Shown here piece by piece: positions 1 to 10,954 of a DNA stretch of 64,000 nt. The notes under the pieces were generated by a model. It ran no database searches. It saw only the letters and a list, made by a program, of their open reading frames with translations, and was not told where the DNA came from. The stretch lies in NCBI GenBank assembly GCA_003344405.1, contig NOWV01000051.1:124001-188000 (forward strand), in the 5' to 3' direction. Numbering within the stretch: the first letter of the stretch is position 1; the number at the start of each line of letters is the position of its first letter. A program made the position numbers and the translations under genes. Source of the DNA: Trichoplax sp. H2. Taxonomy: Eukaryota; Placozoa; Uniplacotomia; Trichoplacea.

Positions 1-1195
1 TTATAATAAATCTCAACTACGCCAATTTCAGGTGTATTTCCCCTTATTCGAACTGATTTAAAAAATATGAAAAACGTTCAACGATTTCTTCAGAGTATTT
101 AATTAAAAGGAAATAATCAAGTTTCAAATTTTAGCGGCGTATTTTAAAAAATTAGCAAGTGCAGGAATTGCTTGGCGTTTAGAATTAGCCTTTAAGAGTT
201 TATAATATGCTGCAGTAAATACAGAATAAGACCACAGAAAGTTGTTTAGATCATGGACCTCAACTATTTAATCAAACTTACCATTCATTTTGGATTGCCG
301 AAGTGAACCAGATTCTGTCACAAAGCATATCAGTTAAAATACGTCATACCAAAAATTCAATTTTAAAACCATAAAATGGCATGGATTATTACTATAGACC
401 TAAAACGACCAACTACCCTTTCATAAAATCATAATCATTCTTCTAAAGATAAACTGCAGCCGATAAAAATAAGTATAACTTCATTCATTATTAAGATTAT
501 CATGCCTATGTTTTCCTACTACCGGAATATTTTCAGTAACGATATATTATTACAAGTAGAGGCAAAAGATAAGCTGTATATTGCCTATATGAGTACAATC
601 TAATTAATTCTACCTGCTAGCGTTGCACTACGCGTTTGCCGGTGGGAGCAATGGCTAAATGTACTCATCTCGTCTAAATCGTAGACGGGATGTTTAGAAA
701 TCGAATTTAAGTTGTGGCATTTTCCAGTAATATCTCTACCAAGCTGGGAATTTTTCCATATCAACAACGGTAGTATATAACAATCGCAATCGACGGGAGA
801 AGTAAAGTGACTATAACGTTCAAAATGATTGCATATTAATTATTAATATGAATGGCATTATTACAATAAAATATCAATGTCGATTAATTAAATAAACTTG
901 TATAACATTGAATAGTATTCCACAATTATCATACAAATTGATAATAAAATGATGGGCAATATTAAATAGAATTAACTATCCATAGCGATTGCTTTCAACT
1001 TGTTAAAATTGAATTAAATTCAACAATTGTTATATAACTGATATTAAAATAAGTACACTATTAAATAGAATTAGCCCATCAATACTGATTGCTTTCAATT
1101 TGTTTAATATTGAATGAAAATTTTATAATTGCGATACAACTAGATATTAAATAAATTTATAAATCATAAGTCAACAAACGCTCAACTTAGATACC
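1..1195. other. AT-rich sequence without a recognised gene
   Basis: I see no coding exon that I can support here. A short stem-loop lies at 666-692 (11-bp arms with one mismatch, 5-nt loop), inside a small patch around 620-700 that is richer in G+C than its surroundings. The last ~300 bp hold degenerate repeats listed separately. The stretch could include the flank of a gene lying outside the window. Confidence 0.5.
861..1160. repeat. Degenerate ~100-bp AT-rich tandem repeat
   Basis: The segment starting ATTAAATAGAATTA at 961 recurs at 1060 with the same order of sub-motifs (GATTGCTTTCAA, then TTGAAT, then ATATTAAA), giving a period near 99 bp. A weaker third copy seems to precede it from about 861. 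The copies are strongly diverged and the borders are approximate. Confidence 0.45.
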
Positions 1196-1351
1196 ATGGA
1201 CTTATTAGATGACCTTCAATTGGTGATGGTGAGTGAAAAAACTCATAACTTGGAAAATGTAAGAAACAATCTAAGTAACGCTGGAAAAAATGTACTATTT
1301 CGCCTATCTGAAAAATTTCTTCTACTAATTAGACTGTCGTGTCTGATGTGA
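1196..1351 (+). CDS. Candidate 51-residue small ORF or first exon (unsupported)
   Basis: An ATG in a good start context (ACCATGG) opens a 51-codon frame beginning MDLLDDLQLVM and ending in TGA. A perfect splice donor, GTGAGT, follows the eleventh codon, so this may instead be a first exon whose partners I could not find. I recognise no family. A chance ORF is the most likely explanation; it is listed because the start context and donor coincide. Confidence 0.15.
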   Translation: MDLLDDLQLVMVSEKTHNLENVRNNLSNAGKNVLFRLSEKFLLLIRLSCLM

Positions 1352-1450
1352 GTAGGATTACGTTGCAGTCCGACAATCGGTAATCCTTGTCCATACTGAT
1401 CAGACGGTCTGATCATAGTAGGATTATATTGCAGTCAGACAACCGCTACT
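1331..1450. repeat. Diverged ~70-bp duplication with a palindrome
   Basis: Two diverged copies share GTAGGATTA and TTGCAGTC, beginning at 1352 and 1418. Between them at 1397-1415 lies a perfect palindrome with 9-bp arms, TGATCAGAC and GTCTGATCA, around one central base. It may be a remnant of a small foldback element. No coding signal is seen. Confidence 0.45.
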
Positions 1451-1451
1451 A

Positions 1452-2680
1452 CAATCCATAGTTGATACAAAATTGTACTTGGCACCATGGTCATTTACAA
1501 AGCATAAATACGCATGTTGCAAACACAATTTTGATTACGTAGCTCGTTTCAAGAGTAACAATTTACCGGTAAAAAATGAAAATTTACAGTATATAAATAC
1601 ATATCAATTGAGAATTGAAATAGGTAGCAGGCGATTACATAGGCAATCTATTCATTCACTAGTCTATTGATATTTTCTATCACAAGATGTTTCTGCTAGA
1701 GAATTACGTTTCATCATGTATGGCAAAAAAAAACAAATATCTGTAATTCTAGAACCATTTCAACTTACATGGCTCGAATATGAGTTAACATATCAACGTT
1801 GGAAGATAATAGCCTGGCTTGAGATCCGGGAATTCGCCTATTCATATAAAATAACATCGTATTACAGTTCATTGATCAATAACGTTATTAATAATGTGAT
1901 GATTGTTTATCATTTCCCACTATCCAATTCTATCCTATCCTACACTAGTTATTATGCAACGTGTGTAAAGTGAAATGACCAATGTATGGGTAAATATAGC
2001 GCGAGTATTGTTGTGAGTTTTCACATCAGTGAAAAATGAAATAAAGTTTCCTGTAAATTGAGAATCAAGCGTTGTCGGCTATTGTATCCTTGTTATTTTG
2101 ATCACTAGTATTGTTGGGCTATTGGTGTCTATCAACGGCCTAGAGAATAAAAAAATCTCTGCTGATAGGAGAAAAAATTGCTATTTCCGATCTCTAAAAA
2201 TAAAACAAATTCCCAACATACAACGTCGACAAGAGAATTCAATTAGCCAATGGGTGGATCCTGTATACCATCAATATAACGCCATTTTGAAGAATGAAAT
2301 GATTTAAAATGAAGGACAAAAATGGCTAATAGCACTTGGGTGAAAATTGCAATCAATGATAATTATGATCACTCTAATCAATACTGTCATCATTGAATTG
2401 GGTGAGAGACATGGGGGCAAATTCAATCTACACGACCCTTAGTTTGGTCATTAAAATTCCTCTATGATAAAAAGACAAACAATGATACTGTTGATATCAT
2501 TGAAGATCCAACATAATATTGCACTTTAACGTCATGAAGGAGATTTATCACGTTGATTGGAATGAGACTTGATACCGTAGTGATCTACTGTCGATTATGG
2601 GTTTCTTTAAGAAGAGCAGGCGATAAAATCGATTTGTCTCCATAATTTGTTATGGAACAAACGAATAGAACACCGATGGC
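1452..2680. other. No recognised gene
   Basis: Several open frames of 60-85 codons occur (1473-1670, 1716-1973, 2098-2307), but none has a recognisable family signature, a convincing start context or splice-compatible neighbours. I see nothing else supportable in this stretch. Confidence 0.5.
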
Positions 2681-3202
2681 AAGGATAGGCACTCGAACCT
2701 TTCCAAACACAGCTACCACTCAATTCGCTGCTTTGCTGAGTATATCATTTGCAAAAGTGAAGTCAGAATGGCCGGTTTAAAAAAGGTCGCCTAGGAAGAT
2801 TAGAACATCGACTGCAACAGTGATTTGGTTATAACATCTCTAGACCGTTATCGCAAGGATAGGCACTCGAACCTTTCCAAACATAGCTATCACTCAATTT
2901 GCTGCTTTGCTGAGTATATCATTTGCAAAAGTGAAGTCAGAATGACCGGTTGAAAAAAGGACGCCTACGAAGATTAGAATATCGACTGCAACAGTGATTT
3001 GGTTATAACATCTCTAGACCGTCATCGCAAGGATAGGCACTCGAACCTTTCCAAACATGGCTACCACTCAATTTACTGCTTTGCTAAGCAAATCATTTGC
3101 AAAAGTGAAGTCAGAATGACCCGCTGAAAAAGGACGCCTAGGAAGATTAGAATATCGACTGCAACAGTGATTTGGTCATAACACCTCTAGACAGTAATCG
3201 CT
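2681..3202. repeat. 174-bp tandem repeat, three copies
   Basis: Three head-to-tail copies start at 2681, 2855 and 3029, each with AAGGATAGGCACTCGAACC, so the period is exactly 174 bp both times. Copies differ by scattered substitutions. Read on the minus strand, the opening segment contains GGTTCGAGTGCC, which resembles the B box of RNA polymerase III promoters (the T-arm of tRNAs). A tRNA-derived short element that became tandem is possible, but no A box at proper spacing and no tRNA cloverleaf was found. Confidence 0.85.
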
Positions 3203-5914
3203 TTGTTAACTACCTCTGAATATTCTCCTTCAAGATGAGACTACCACAAAATCAACATTTTGTATGTTTATAGTTTGATAGTAAATTGGATTCGAGTTTA
3301 ACAATCAATACTCATAATCATGGAAAGCAATCCTTCAAAAATGAGAGTAGATTCTGTCCATTGCGAGAATAAATTGAGTAGACAGTAAAGAAATACTACT
3401 GCTTCTCAAATTGAAGGTAGAGTTAGGTCAAGTCATACTGTACTAGAAGGAATGAACCAAGACGTGTTGAAAGGACGACCCAGGACGTGGCAATGTTAAT
3501 TTGAATCACGAGCTGATTTTCTACGACTATAATGTATGTAGACGAGCGTGATTGTTGAAAAAGAGAGTAGTATCCTTGTAGAGTCCAATCACGATTTATA
3601 TTAACAAATGAATGGAGTCAACAACTAATACCAATGATAGATATATCCCCCAATCCTTGACTATGAAGAGTTGATTGCAAGAATAAATCGAGGAAGGAGC
3701 AAAGTAGTCATGCCCTTCAAGTTGAGGCTATGGGTTTAGCACTTTTGGTGGAGAAGACAGATCATTGCACAACGTTGGTCATCACCATTTGGCACAAATG
3801 GACACAAGTGATCGCCATTGCCGCTAGTCAACGCACAGCACCGAACTGCCATATTGACTAAGGCATTACGAGGATGTTATTATTTTTCTTCAATAACAAA
3901 ATAAACTGTAAAGTGTGAAATTTCAATAACGTATTGAAAATAGTGTTGATGATTGCGTATCGGATGAAAGAAGTAAGTGAAAATGTCTACTCAAACCGAT
4001 ACGGCGATCCATTGATTCATCATCGATTACATAAAGGTATTGGCTACACGCAAGGGTCGGAGAGTATCTAATACATTGATGACTAAGATGTTGCAATGCA
4101 AAGACTAACGGTCCCAACTAAAGAATGAATCCATTCAAATTGAAGACCATGCTAAGTTAAAATAAATAAATGGTTGGTTAAGCAGCCCAATTGGGTTTTA
4201 AAATACTTGGAACAAGGCGAAGTAATATGCTAGCATGTGCAGTATTGGCAGGAAAGATAAAGCAAATGTTCAATGCATTCAGTACCTTGCATAATCATAA
4301 AAAAGACAATTGTATTGGTATGCTAGTTTGATGGATAAATCTGTTAGGTCTTATAAGAGGAAATAAAGCAAATAGAACTTGTGTTATCCTTGAGTTGATG
4401 AAGGATAACACGATGATCAGTCCAGCATGCCACAGTGAGAACCATTTAGAATCATTTCAAGTTTTTCTTATCTCTCAGTCCATAACGTGATTTATGAAAT
4501 GCGGAAGTGCAATGATGCAAAAATGATCTACCCCTTGCTGTTATTGTCGATTTACAAGGAAAGAGTGTAAAATGGGATGGATATTACCCTAAACATAGTC
4601 TATCCCACACATGTTGCAAATTACACAGTGTAGCAGTGAAATAGAGTGAGAAAATACAAAATATCTACCGTAGTTTAATCATTTGTTGGTTGATGAATTA
4701 GCAGTCATTGGATGGAAAGGAAAATGCAATAAAAGTGGTGAGAAAACGAAGAGCAATAATTGCTATCAAGTGCATCAAATCTTGAGCAATCAATGCTTGA
4801 TAAGATAATTTACCTAGGACAGACAGTAATGTCTTATTGATTAGGGAAATAAGCACTGTACGCGTATGCAACATTGCTCAAAATAGAGCAGTTTAAGACT
4901 GTTTGGTTATCCTTTGATTAAAGTCATGTATTTCATGGGAGAGACGTCGTAATGAAATTACTATCTGTTGAGCACTGTATCATTGCTATTGACTATTGGT
5001 AACCATGGCCTAGGTAATAATCTACTCAGTGGTAGTGAATTTGATTGATATACTTGGATCCAGTATGCGTGCCATGATAAATTGGAATAGCAAAGTGATG
5101 AGCTAGGCAAAGTTATTTAGGTAAAGTCCAATGTTGATTATTGGAGTTGATTAAGACACCACTTTCGAGTGGTCGGTCAAGGTAGAAGTCGATGCTTGCA
5201 TGGATTGATAGACACCATTTCAATTTGAAGATTACGTTAATCTCCATGGAAGATGGAGTGGTATAAAATTACTAGTAATATCGGTGACTTTAAAGTAGAG
5301 AGAATTGCATGACTTACAGTGATTTAATTGACCAAGGTAATGGCTGCGAAGGGAATTGATTACAGTCTGCGGTCATTTGTGTATGATGTAGCGCACAATG
5401 GCAACGATGAGGGCAAGTTTCCATGATGGTAGTCTGGTCAATGCCAAGTCCACTGGTGTAGACTATACTGACAACATGACAGGCTACAAGATAGAAAAGC
5501 AGTAAGTACTGTCTATGATTATTTAAAAGGGTCCAAGGTCTCATTTTGAGGTATCTTGTGGTTGGGCGGACGATTTGGCCAACCAATTGCAAATAAAATG
5601 CTTCGACCCCAAGTCAATGTTGTCGATAGAAAAGTGATGAAATAGCGATCAATACAACGCTATACCAGGTATTATACAACCTACTACTATGGACTACACC
5701 AACTTAAAGTATCCAACATATTCCAATGATTTTACTGGTGCAAAATAAAAAAGATATCGACAGGAATTGATCAATTTTTTCAGTAATTTCCACTCTAAGA
5801 ATTGTCTCCTTCAATCTTGATGGCCATTGAAGGCTGCTAATGAAACCGTTATAACCAAGCAAATGGCTCCATCAACAAACGGAGTCCTCAATTGATTTGA
5901 CTGATGGCCGACTC
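3203..5914. other. Gene-free stretch, possibly degraded repeat sequence
   Basis: No coding exon recognised. The base composition is less AT-rich than the intergenic sequence further right, and a short degenerate motif around TCAAATTGAAG recurs near 3405, 3714, 4131 and 5219, which suggests old repeat copies. Open frames on the minus strand (3923-4117, 5314-5592) resemble no family I know. Confidence 0.4.
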
Positions 5915-7110
5915 GTGTATGGGACGGTAGAGTACGGTATGCCATGACTGCCTCCTAGCCCAGCACGGTATGACTAAGAAGCGTAGTATCACGTGACAGC
6001 AGTCCCGTACCAAGCAAGTGGAAGAGGGGGGGGGGTGGACTTGCCTACAGTACACAGTACTGTAGGCAAGACGCCTTCCTACCGGACAGACGACGGACTG
6101 CTGCAGGCCAAGGAGGCAACCACGACTGCCAGTACTCTACTGTGTACAGTAGAGTACTTGGAAAGAAGAGAGTCGAGTAGTCCCTGCCTCCACTACAGTA
6201 CAGTATGTAGACTACAGTACATACTGCAGTAGAACGGTGAACAGGTCTGCAGACTCTCATTTTGATGACGACTTGCCTACAGTACACAGTACTGTACTCT
6301 ACTGTACAGTGTACAGTAAAGATCGAACCTGTTTACGCTATACTACTGTATTTACCTGTCAACAGGCTCAGAGATCGCTATATAAATGAGCGCATCTCTA
6401 GCTAACGATAGTGATTATACCTCGTCTCTCTCTTGTTATCCTCTCTGTCTTTCTTTAATAAACATAGTTTTCTTGACTGTGAGTTGTACGTCTCTGCATA
6501 CAACAGAATATATTACAGAGTAGTCCCTGCCTCCACTACAGTACAGTACTGTACAGTACCGTATGTAGACTACAGTACATACTGCAGTACAGTACTGTAG
6601 AACGGTGAACAGGTCTGCAGACTCTCATTTTGATGATGACTTGCCTTCCTATCGGACAGACGACGGACTGCTGCAGGCCAAGGCGGCAACCACGACTGCC
6701 AGTACTCTAGTGTACAGTGTACAGTAGAGTACTTGGAAAGAAGAGAGTCGAGTACTGTACGTACAGTACCGTACAGTAGTCCCCTGCCTCCACTACAGTA
6801 TGTAGACTACAGTACATACTGCAGTACTGTACACCGGTGAACAGGTCTGCAGACTCTCATTTTGATGATGTCATTCAAGCAAGTGGAAGAGGGGGTACAC
6901 TTGCCTACAGTACAGTACTGTAGGCAAGACGCCTTCCTACCGGACAGACGATGGACTCCTGCAGGTCAAGGAGGCAATCACGACTGCCAGTACTCTACTG
7001 TACACTGTACAGTAGAGTACTTGGAAAGAAGAGACTCGAGTAGTCCCTGGGGTGACTACAGTATCCACACTACAGTACATACTGTAGTAGAACGGTAGAC
7101 TCTCATTTTG
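5915..7110. repeat. ~240-bp complex tandem array with GTAC palindromes
   Basis: About four copies of a complex unit are present. Marker sequences recur in order: TTGCCTACAGTAC, CCGGACAGACGA, GTACTTGGAAAGAAGAGA (6157, 6731, 7018) and CTCATTTTGATGA (about 6256, 6624, 6857, 7101). Spacing between the last three markers is 233-244 bp. The second copy is broken by a foreign segment at about 6303-6516. Each unit carries nested palindromes such as TACAGTACTGTA, which could form hairpins. Open frames here are by-products of the repeats. The array lies about 1 kb upstream of TMX1. Confidence 0.8.
6303..6516 (+). mobile_element. LTR-like insert (possible solo LTR)
   Basis: This segment is missing from the other copies of the surrounding tandem array. 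It starts TGTACAG and ends ATTACA, so it has TG..CA termini. It contains a TATA-like CTATATAAATGAG at about 6378-6390, a pyrimidine-rich stretch, and AATAAA at 6457-6462, in the order expected for the U3-R part of a long terminal repeat. I found no matching target-site duplication (flanks TCTAC and GAGTA) and no internal retroelement genes. A promoter fragment brought in by rearrangement would look similar. Confidence 0.3.
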
Positions 7111-7138
7111 ATGATGTCATTCTGTGTCGGCATTCAAC

Positions 7139-7545
7139 GATCATGGGCAAACTTGGAGTAAACAATTTTTTGTTTGGATCGTTTTGCCGGTCTTAACTCC
7201 AGCTACAGTGTTGTACATAAATAGGACAAGATTGGACTTTTACAGCAAGTTCGATACTGTATTATCACCGTGTGTCCATGATGCTGGAGAATCTTGCTTT
7301 AGTAAGAAGTTACAGTAGTCAGGGCACGGCCATTTGTGGCATGTGTAGATCATGGGCAAACTTGGAGTAAACAATTTTTTGTTTGGATTGTTTTGCCGGT
7401 CTTAACTCCAGCTACAGTGTTGTACATAAATAGGACAAGATTGGACTTTTACAGCGAGTTCGATACTGTATTATCACCGTGTGTCCATGCTGCTGGAGAA
7501 TCTTGCTTTAGTAAAAAGTTACAGTAGTCAGGGCACGGCCATTTT
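7139..7545. repeat. 209-bp tandem duplication
   Basis: Two nearly identical copies begin at 7139 and 7348 with GATCATGGGCAAACTTGGAG and end in GGGCACGGCCATTT. They differ at only a handful of positions, so the duplication is recent compared with the other repeats in the window. Each copy includes a 60-odd-codon open frame, which explains the near-identical pair of ORFs at 7124-7318 and 7336-7527. I do not regard these as genes. Confidence 0.9.
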
Positions 7546-7830
7546 ATTCAAATTACAAAGATACTTGGGGTAGATTAGTGAAAGTCCTTCGTCAAGAACA
7601 ACTAATAACGGATACAGTATGCACTGTACAGTGTATGGGGACTTGTCAGACAGGACGGAAAAAAATTTTCTCCCACGACTTTCTAGACATGCTCAGCTTG
7701 ACTGTACTGACTGTGTCGAGTTGCGCTTTTTCCTTCAGTCTACACTCACTATCACTGCTACTGTACAGTACAGTACACTACCAGTAGTTCATCTAGTAGC
7801 CAGAGTTTATTACCCCGACGGTCAGACTAT

Positions 7831-7851
7831 CGGACTGACGGATTCAGTCCG
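7831..7851 (+). other. Stem-loop in the TMX1 5' flank
   Basis: CGGACTGA and TCAGTCCG form a perfect 8-bp stem around a 5-nt loop about 120 nt upstream of the TMX1 start codon. If transcribed it would lie in the 5' untranslated region. Any function is unknown. Confidence 0.3.
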
Positions 7852-7970
7852 GGACACCACGCCATCGTTCAGTGTAGACAAGTGTAACGTCAACTTGCGA
7901 ACCGAACCGTGACAAGTGTAATAGCAACGTTACGTCGATTCGGCAAGGCAAACCCTCCAACGATCGCAAG

Positions 7971-10954
7971 ATGGCCATCAAAGTAGCAACGTTGCTCGCA
8001 ATCATTCTCCTCCTTCTTGGTAATCCAGTATCAGGACAAGTTGTCAAATTGACGGGGAATAATTGGAAGCAAGCCTTAACTGGAGAATGGATGATTAAAT
8101 TGTGAGTATAGCTTGTGTAGGATTCATGCTTGAAGAATGGTACAGAATGATGAAAAATAAGCATTGACAACAAGCTGAATCCAGTCAGCATCCATCGTAG
8201 TGGTAGTTTTGCACCCATTTGCCATAGTCAATGCTCACTGGACTACAGTATATCCGACATTAGCAATCGTTAGGCATGGACAAACAATAATCAATGGATA
8301 CGGTAGCTGTGTATCTGCATAGCTGAATATCAATTGAAAAATAATGCAATAGTAGTTGTCATCAGCTACTGCAGTACAGGATAGAAATACAATCGATCAC
8401 ATAGTGCACAGGAGCAAATGGAGAAAACGACGTCATGACTATTTCCATATACGGTAGCAATGACTATTGTTGGCTTCCTCCTATAGTAATAGTCTTACTG
8501 TGGATCATTCAAAAGAGACGATCAACATCAATCATGCTTTGCAAAATGGGAAATGACAATGCTACAGTAGTTACATCATGAAAGTACAATTCCCAAAATA
8601 ATTGTTGATACTATCCTCTCCTATCATCTCAAGCCCTCCACGTCTACAGTAGAGTAAAAGAAGCCCTTCTTCCAGTAGTCGTTGACTGGAATCAAGCGAG
8701 CGATACTCTACTCTACATGTATACTACCATAGTAGACATATTCTCAAATTTAAAAAAGAATTCAAAGTCACATTGAATACAGATATACGTGACAAACTGA
8801 GATTTATTCTGACAGTAGTGGAACATACAGTACGCTTATCCTTTCATGAATACATCAAAATTGAAATACCAATACAGGATATCACTACGGTAGGTAGAAC
8901 ATCAGAACCGTACAATCAACCGTAAACTACTAAACTTTATCATAGCAATCCAGCGGTAAATCAAGTTCTTTTGCTGATGGTTCATTCATCACGATACCTT
9001 CACATGCCGTGTCAGTAATAGTAGAATCTTATGATCACCAGGATGTCAATCCTAAATTTCTGTATCATGCACGTTACCCTGTATGAGGTAAACATCACCC
9101 GATTATGTTATAATGATCAACACCTAACGCTTGTTACAATCGGACCTTTCCCAAGCGTTGCAAGTAATAGGAATATTATACATATTATTCACTTTTGAAA
9201 CTTTATCTCATTTTACCTTCAATACTAATCCACTCATCTATACCTCTATCGCTACGCATTGATGCGTTATATCAAATCTTAGCTATGCTCCTTGGTGTCC
9301 AGCTTGTCAAAACCTTGCTGAAACATGGACTAATTTTGCTACGTGGGCAAAAAAACAAAAGGATCATACTGTCAGCGTTGCAGAAGTAGATGTAACACAA
9401 GATGAAGGTTAAGATCACCGTAATAATGAAAGCGCGATATTCTGAACTACTGATGTAATGGCGATGCCAATTACAATTGTATTGTCATATTATGATCACC
9501 ATCATGTTACAACAGTAGCCATGATTTACATTTCTCATTCTATAGTCAATATTAAGTAAGACTCATCGCTGATGTTTACCGTAAAGACTTTTCGGCTTAT
9601 TGACTGACTGACTACAAAGACCTAGTTATAAAGTGTCATTTAGCCCTAGCCGTAGGTGCACTGTAAATGTTGCAAAACAAGTAATTGTGAAGTACTCTAC
9701 AGTATGAGTAGGACAACACAATAATATTGCTATCATAGTGACACAACAGGATAGCCTTATCGAACAAGTGACAATAAATAGATTTGGTCTAACGTCGGAG
9801 TTCTTTTTAGCTTTAGGAGCACAATTTATGATCACCGCCTTACCCACTATCTTTCAGTAAGCAACGAGCTGATTATTCTATTCATATCAAAATCGATTTC
9901 ATTGTCAATTTATGGTGCCATGATATTGATGCAAACTTTTACTGAAAATACACAGTGTAAAGAACGGCCAGTTTCGCAAATATTCACCTCCACCCACTTT
10001 AAGCAACTTTCAGGCGTACATCACCAATCAGAATTGGGAAAAAGCTGATCCGTTATCTTGGTGGAAATCGCCTAGCTCTATAACGTAAGTAGATCGCGAT
10101 AAAAACAACCGATCAACACAGTATTTTGCCTTAATGCTTTACCCAATGAACTTATTCCGTACAGGATGGTTGGGCTTGGCTATTTATATAAATTCTCCAT
10201 GCAACTTAAGGTTATCCACTGTTGATGATTAATTGAAAATAGCTACAAATTGCATCGTTATTATTGGCTTAATATTTCAGTAATATTTAAAAATCACCTT
10301 TCCGATCCAATATATTCTGCTAACTCACTACACAAAATTCCTAATAACAAAATTATAGAGTCTCCATCAAATGCTAGTATCAGAGTACAACATTCCGGAG
10401 TATGTTGCCTACGGTATAATGGGTCTTGGATTTATTATAGTTGGACTCGTTATTGCTTTGGTAAGTTTACTCAAGAGGTATATCAATCAAATTGTTTGTT
10501 ATACTAACATTGCAATGCTAACGGTGACAATTTTACCATCTCTTCAGCTTGGTAGTTCATTGATTGATAGTGCATTAGGAACTCCATCGCCAAATAGAAA
10601 CGTTCAGGAATTAATAGATATGCAACAACCCGAAAATGATAGTAATACACAAGATCCTGCAACCAGCGAAGATGTTCAAGATAGTAACGATAAGGATGAA
10701 GATAAAGATAGCACGGCGGGAACTGATGAAGGTGCAAAGGTTGAAGAAGATTACGTAATAGTCAATAAAAGTTATACCAAAACTGAAGGATCACCAAGAA
10801 GTAGTCCGCGCAGAAGGTTCATTCATTTATTACTCATTATATTACCGTTAACATTGATTAATTATTCTATGCGGTATTGCTTTACGAGATGAAAAAATCT
10901 TATCCTAATGTTATCACTTCATTCTTTAGGAAACTAAAAGCGTCTGCCGATTAA
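7971..10954 (+). CDS. TMX1: Thioredoxin-related transmembrane protein 1 (TMX1)
   Basis: ER membrane oxidoreductase of the protein disulfide isomerase family. Exons: 7971-8101, 9283-9407, 9811-9856, 9956-10084, 10165-10210, 10359-10460, 10548-10816, 10930-10954 (290 aa). The N-terminus (MAIKVATLLAIILLLLG) is a signal peptide. The thioredoxin domain carries WCPAC, the active site typical of TMX1, and the cis-proline region ALPTIFH. It is followed by SWWKSP, one membrane segment (residues ~170-190, YGIMGLGFIIVGLVIAL) and a long acidic cytosolic tail ending RRRKLKASAD. All domains and lengths match the animal protein. The last intron is the weak point: its donor is GTTCAT. If it is retained, exon 7 runs to 10892 and adds a second hydrophobic stretch (307 aa). 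The first intron (1.2 kb) is the longest. Confidence 0.93.

Noticed and set aside
2681-3202. tRNA gene on the minus strand suggested by GGTTCGAGTGCC
   Set aside because: The neighbouring bases do not form an acceptor stem or anticodon arm, and spacing to any A-box-like motif is too short.
7124-7527. Pair of near-identical ~64-residue ORFs
   Set aside because: They are the two copies of a 209-bp duplication. Both lack domain signatures, and the similarity extends well beyond the frames.
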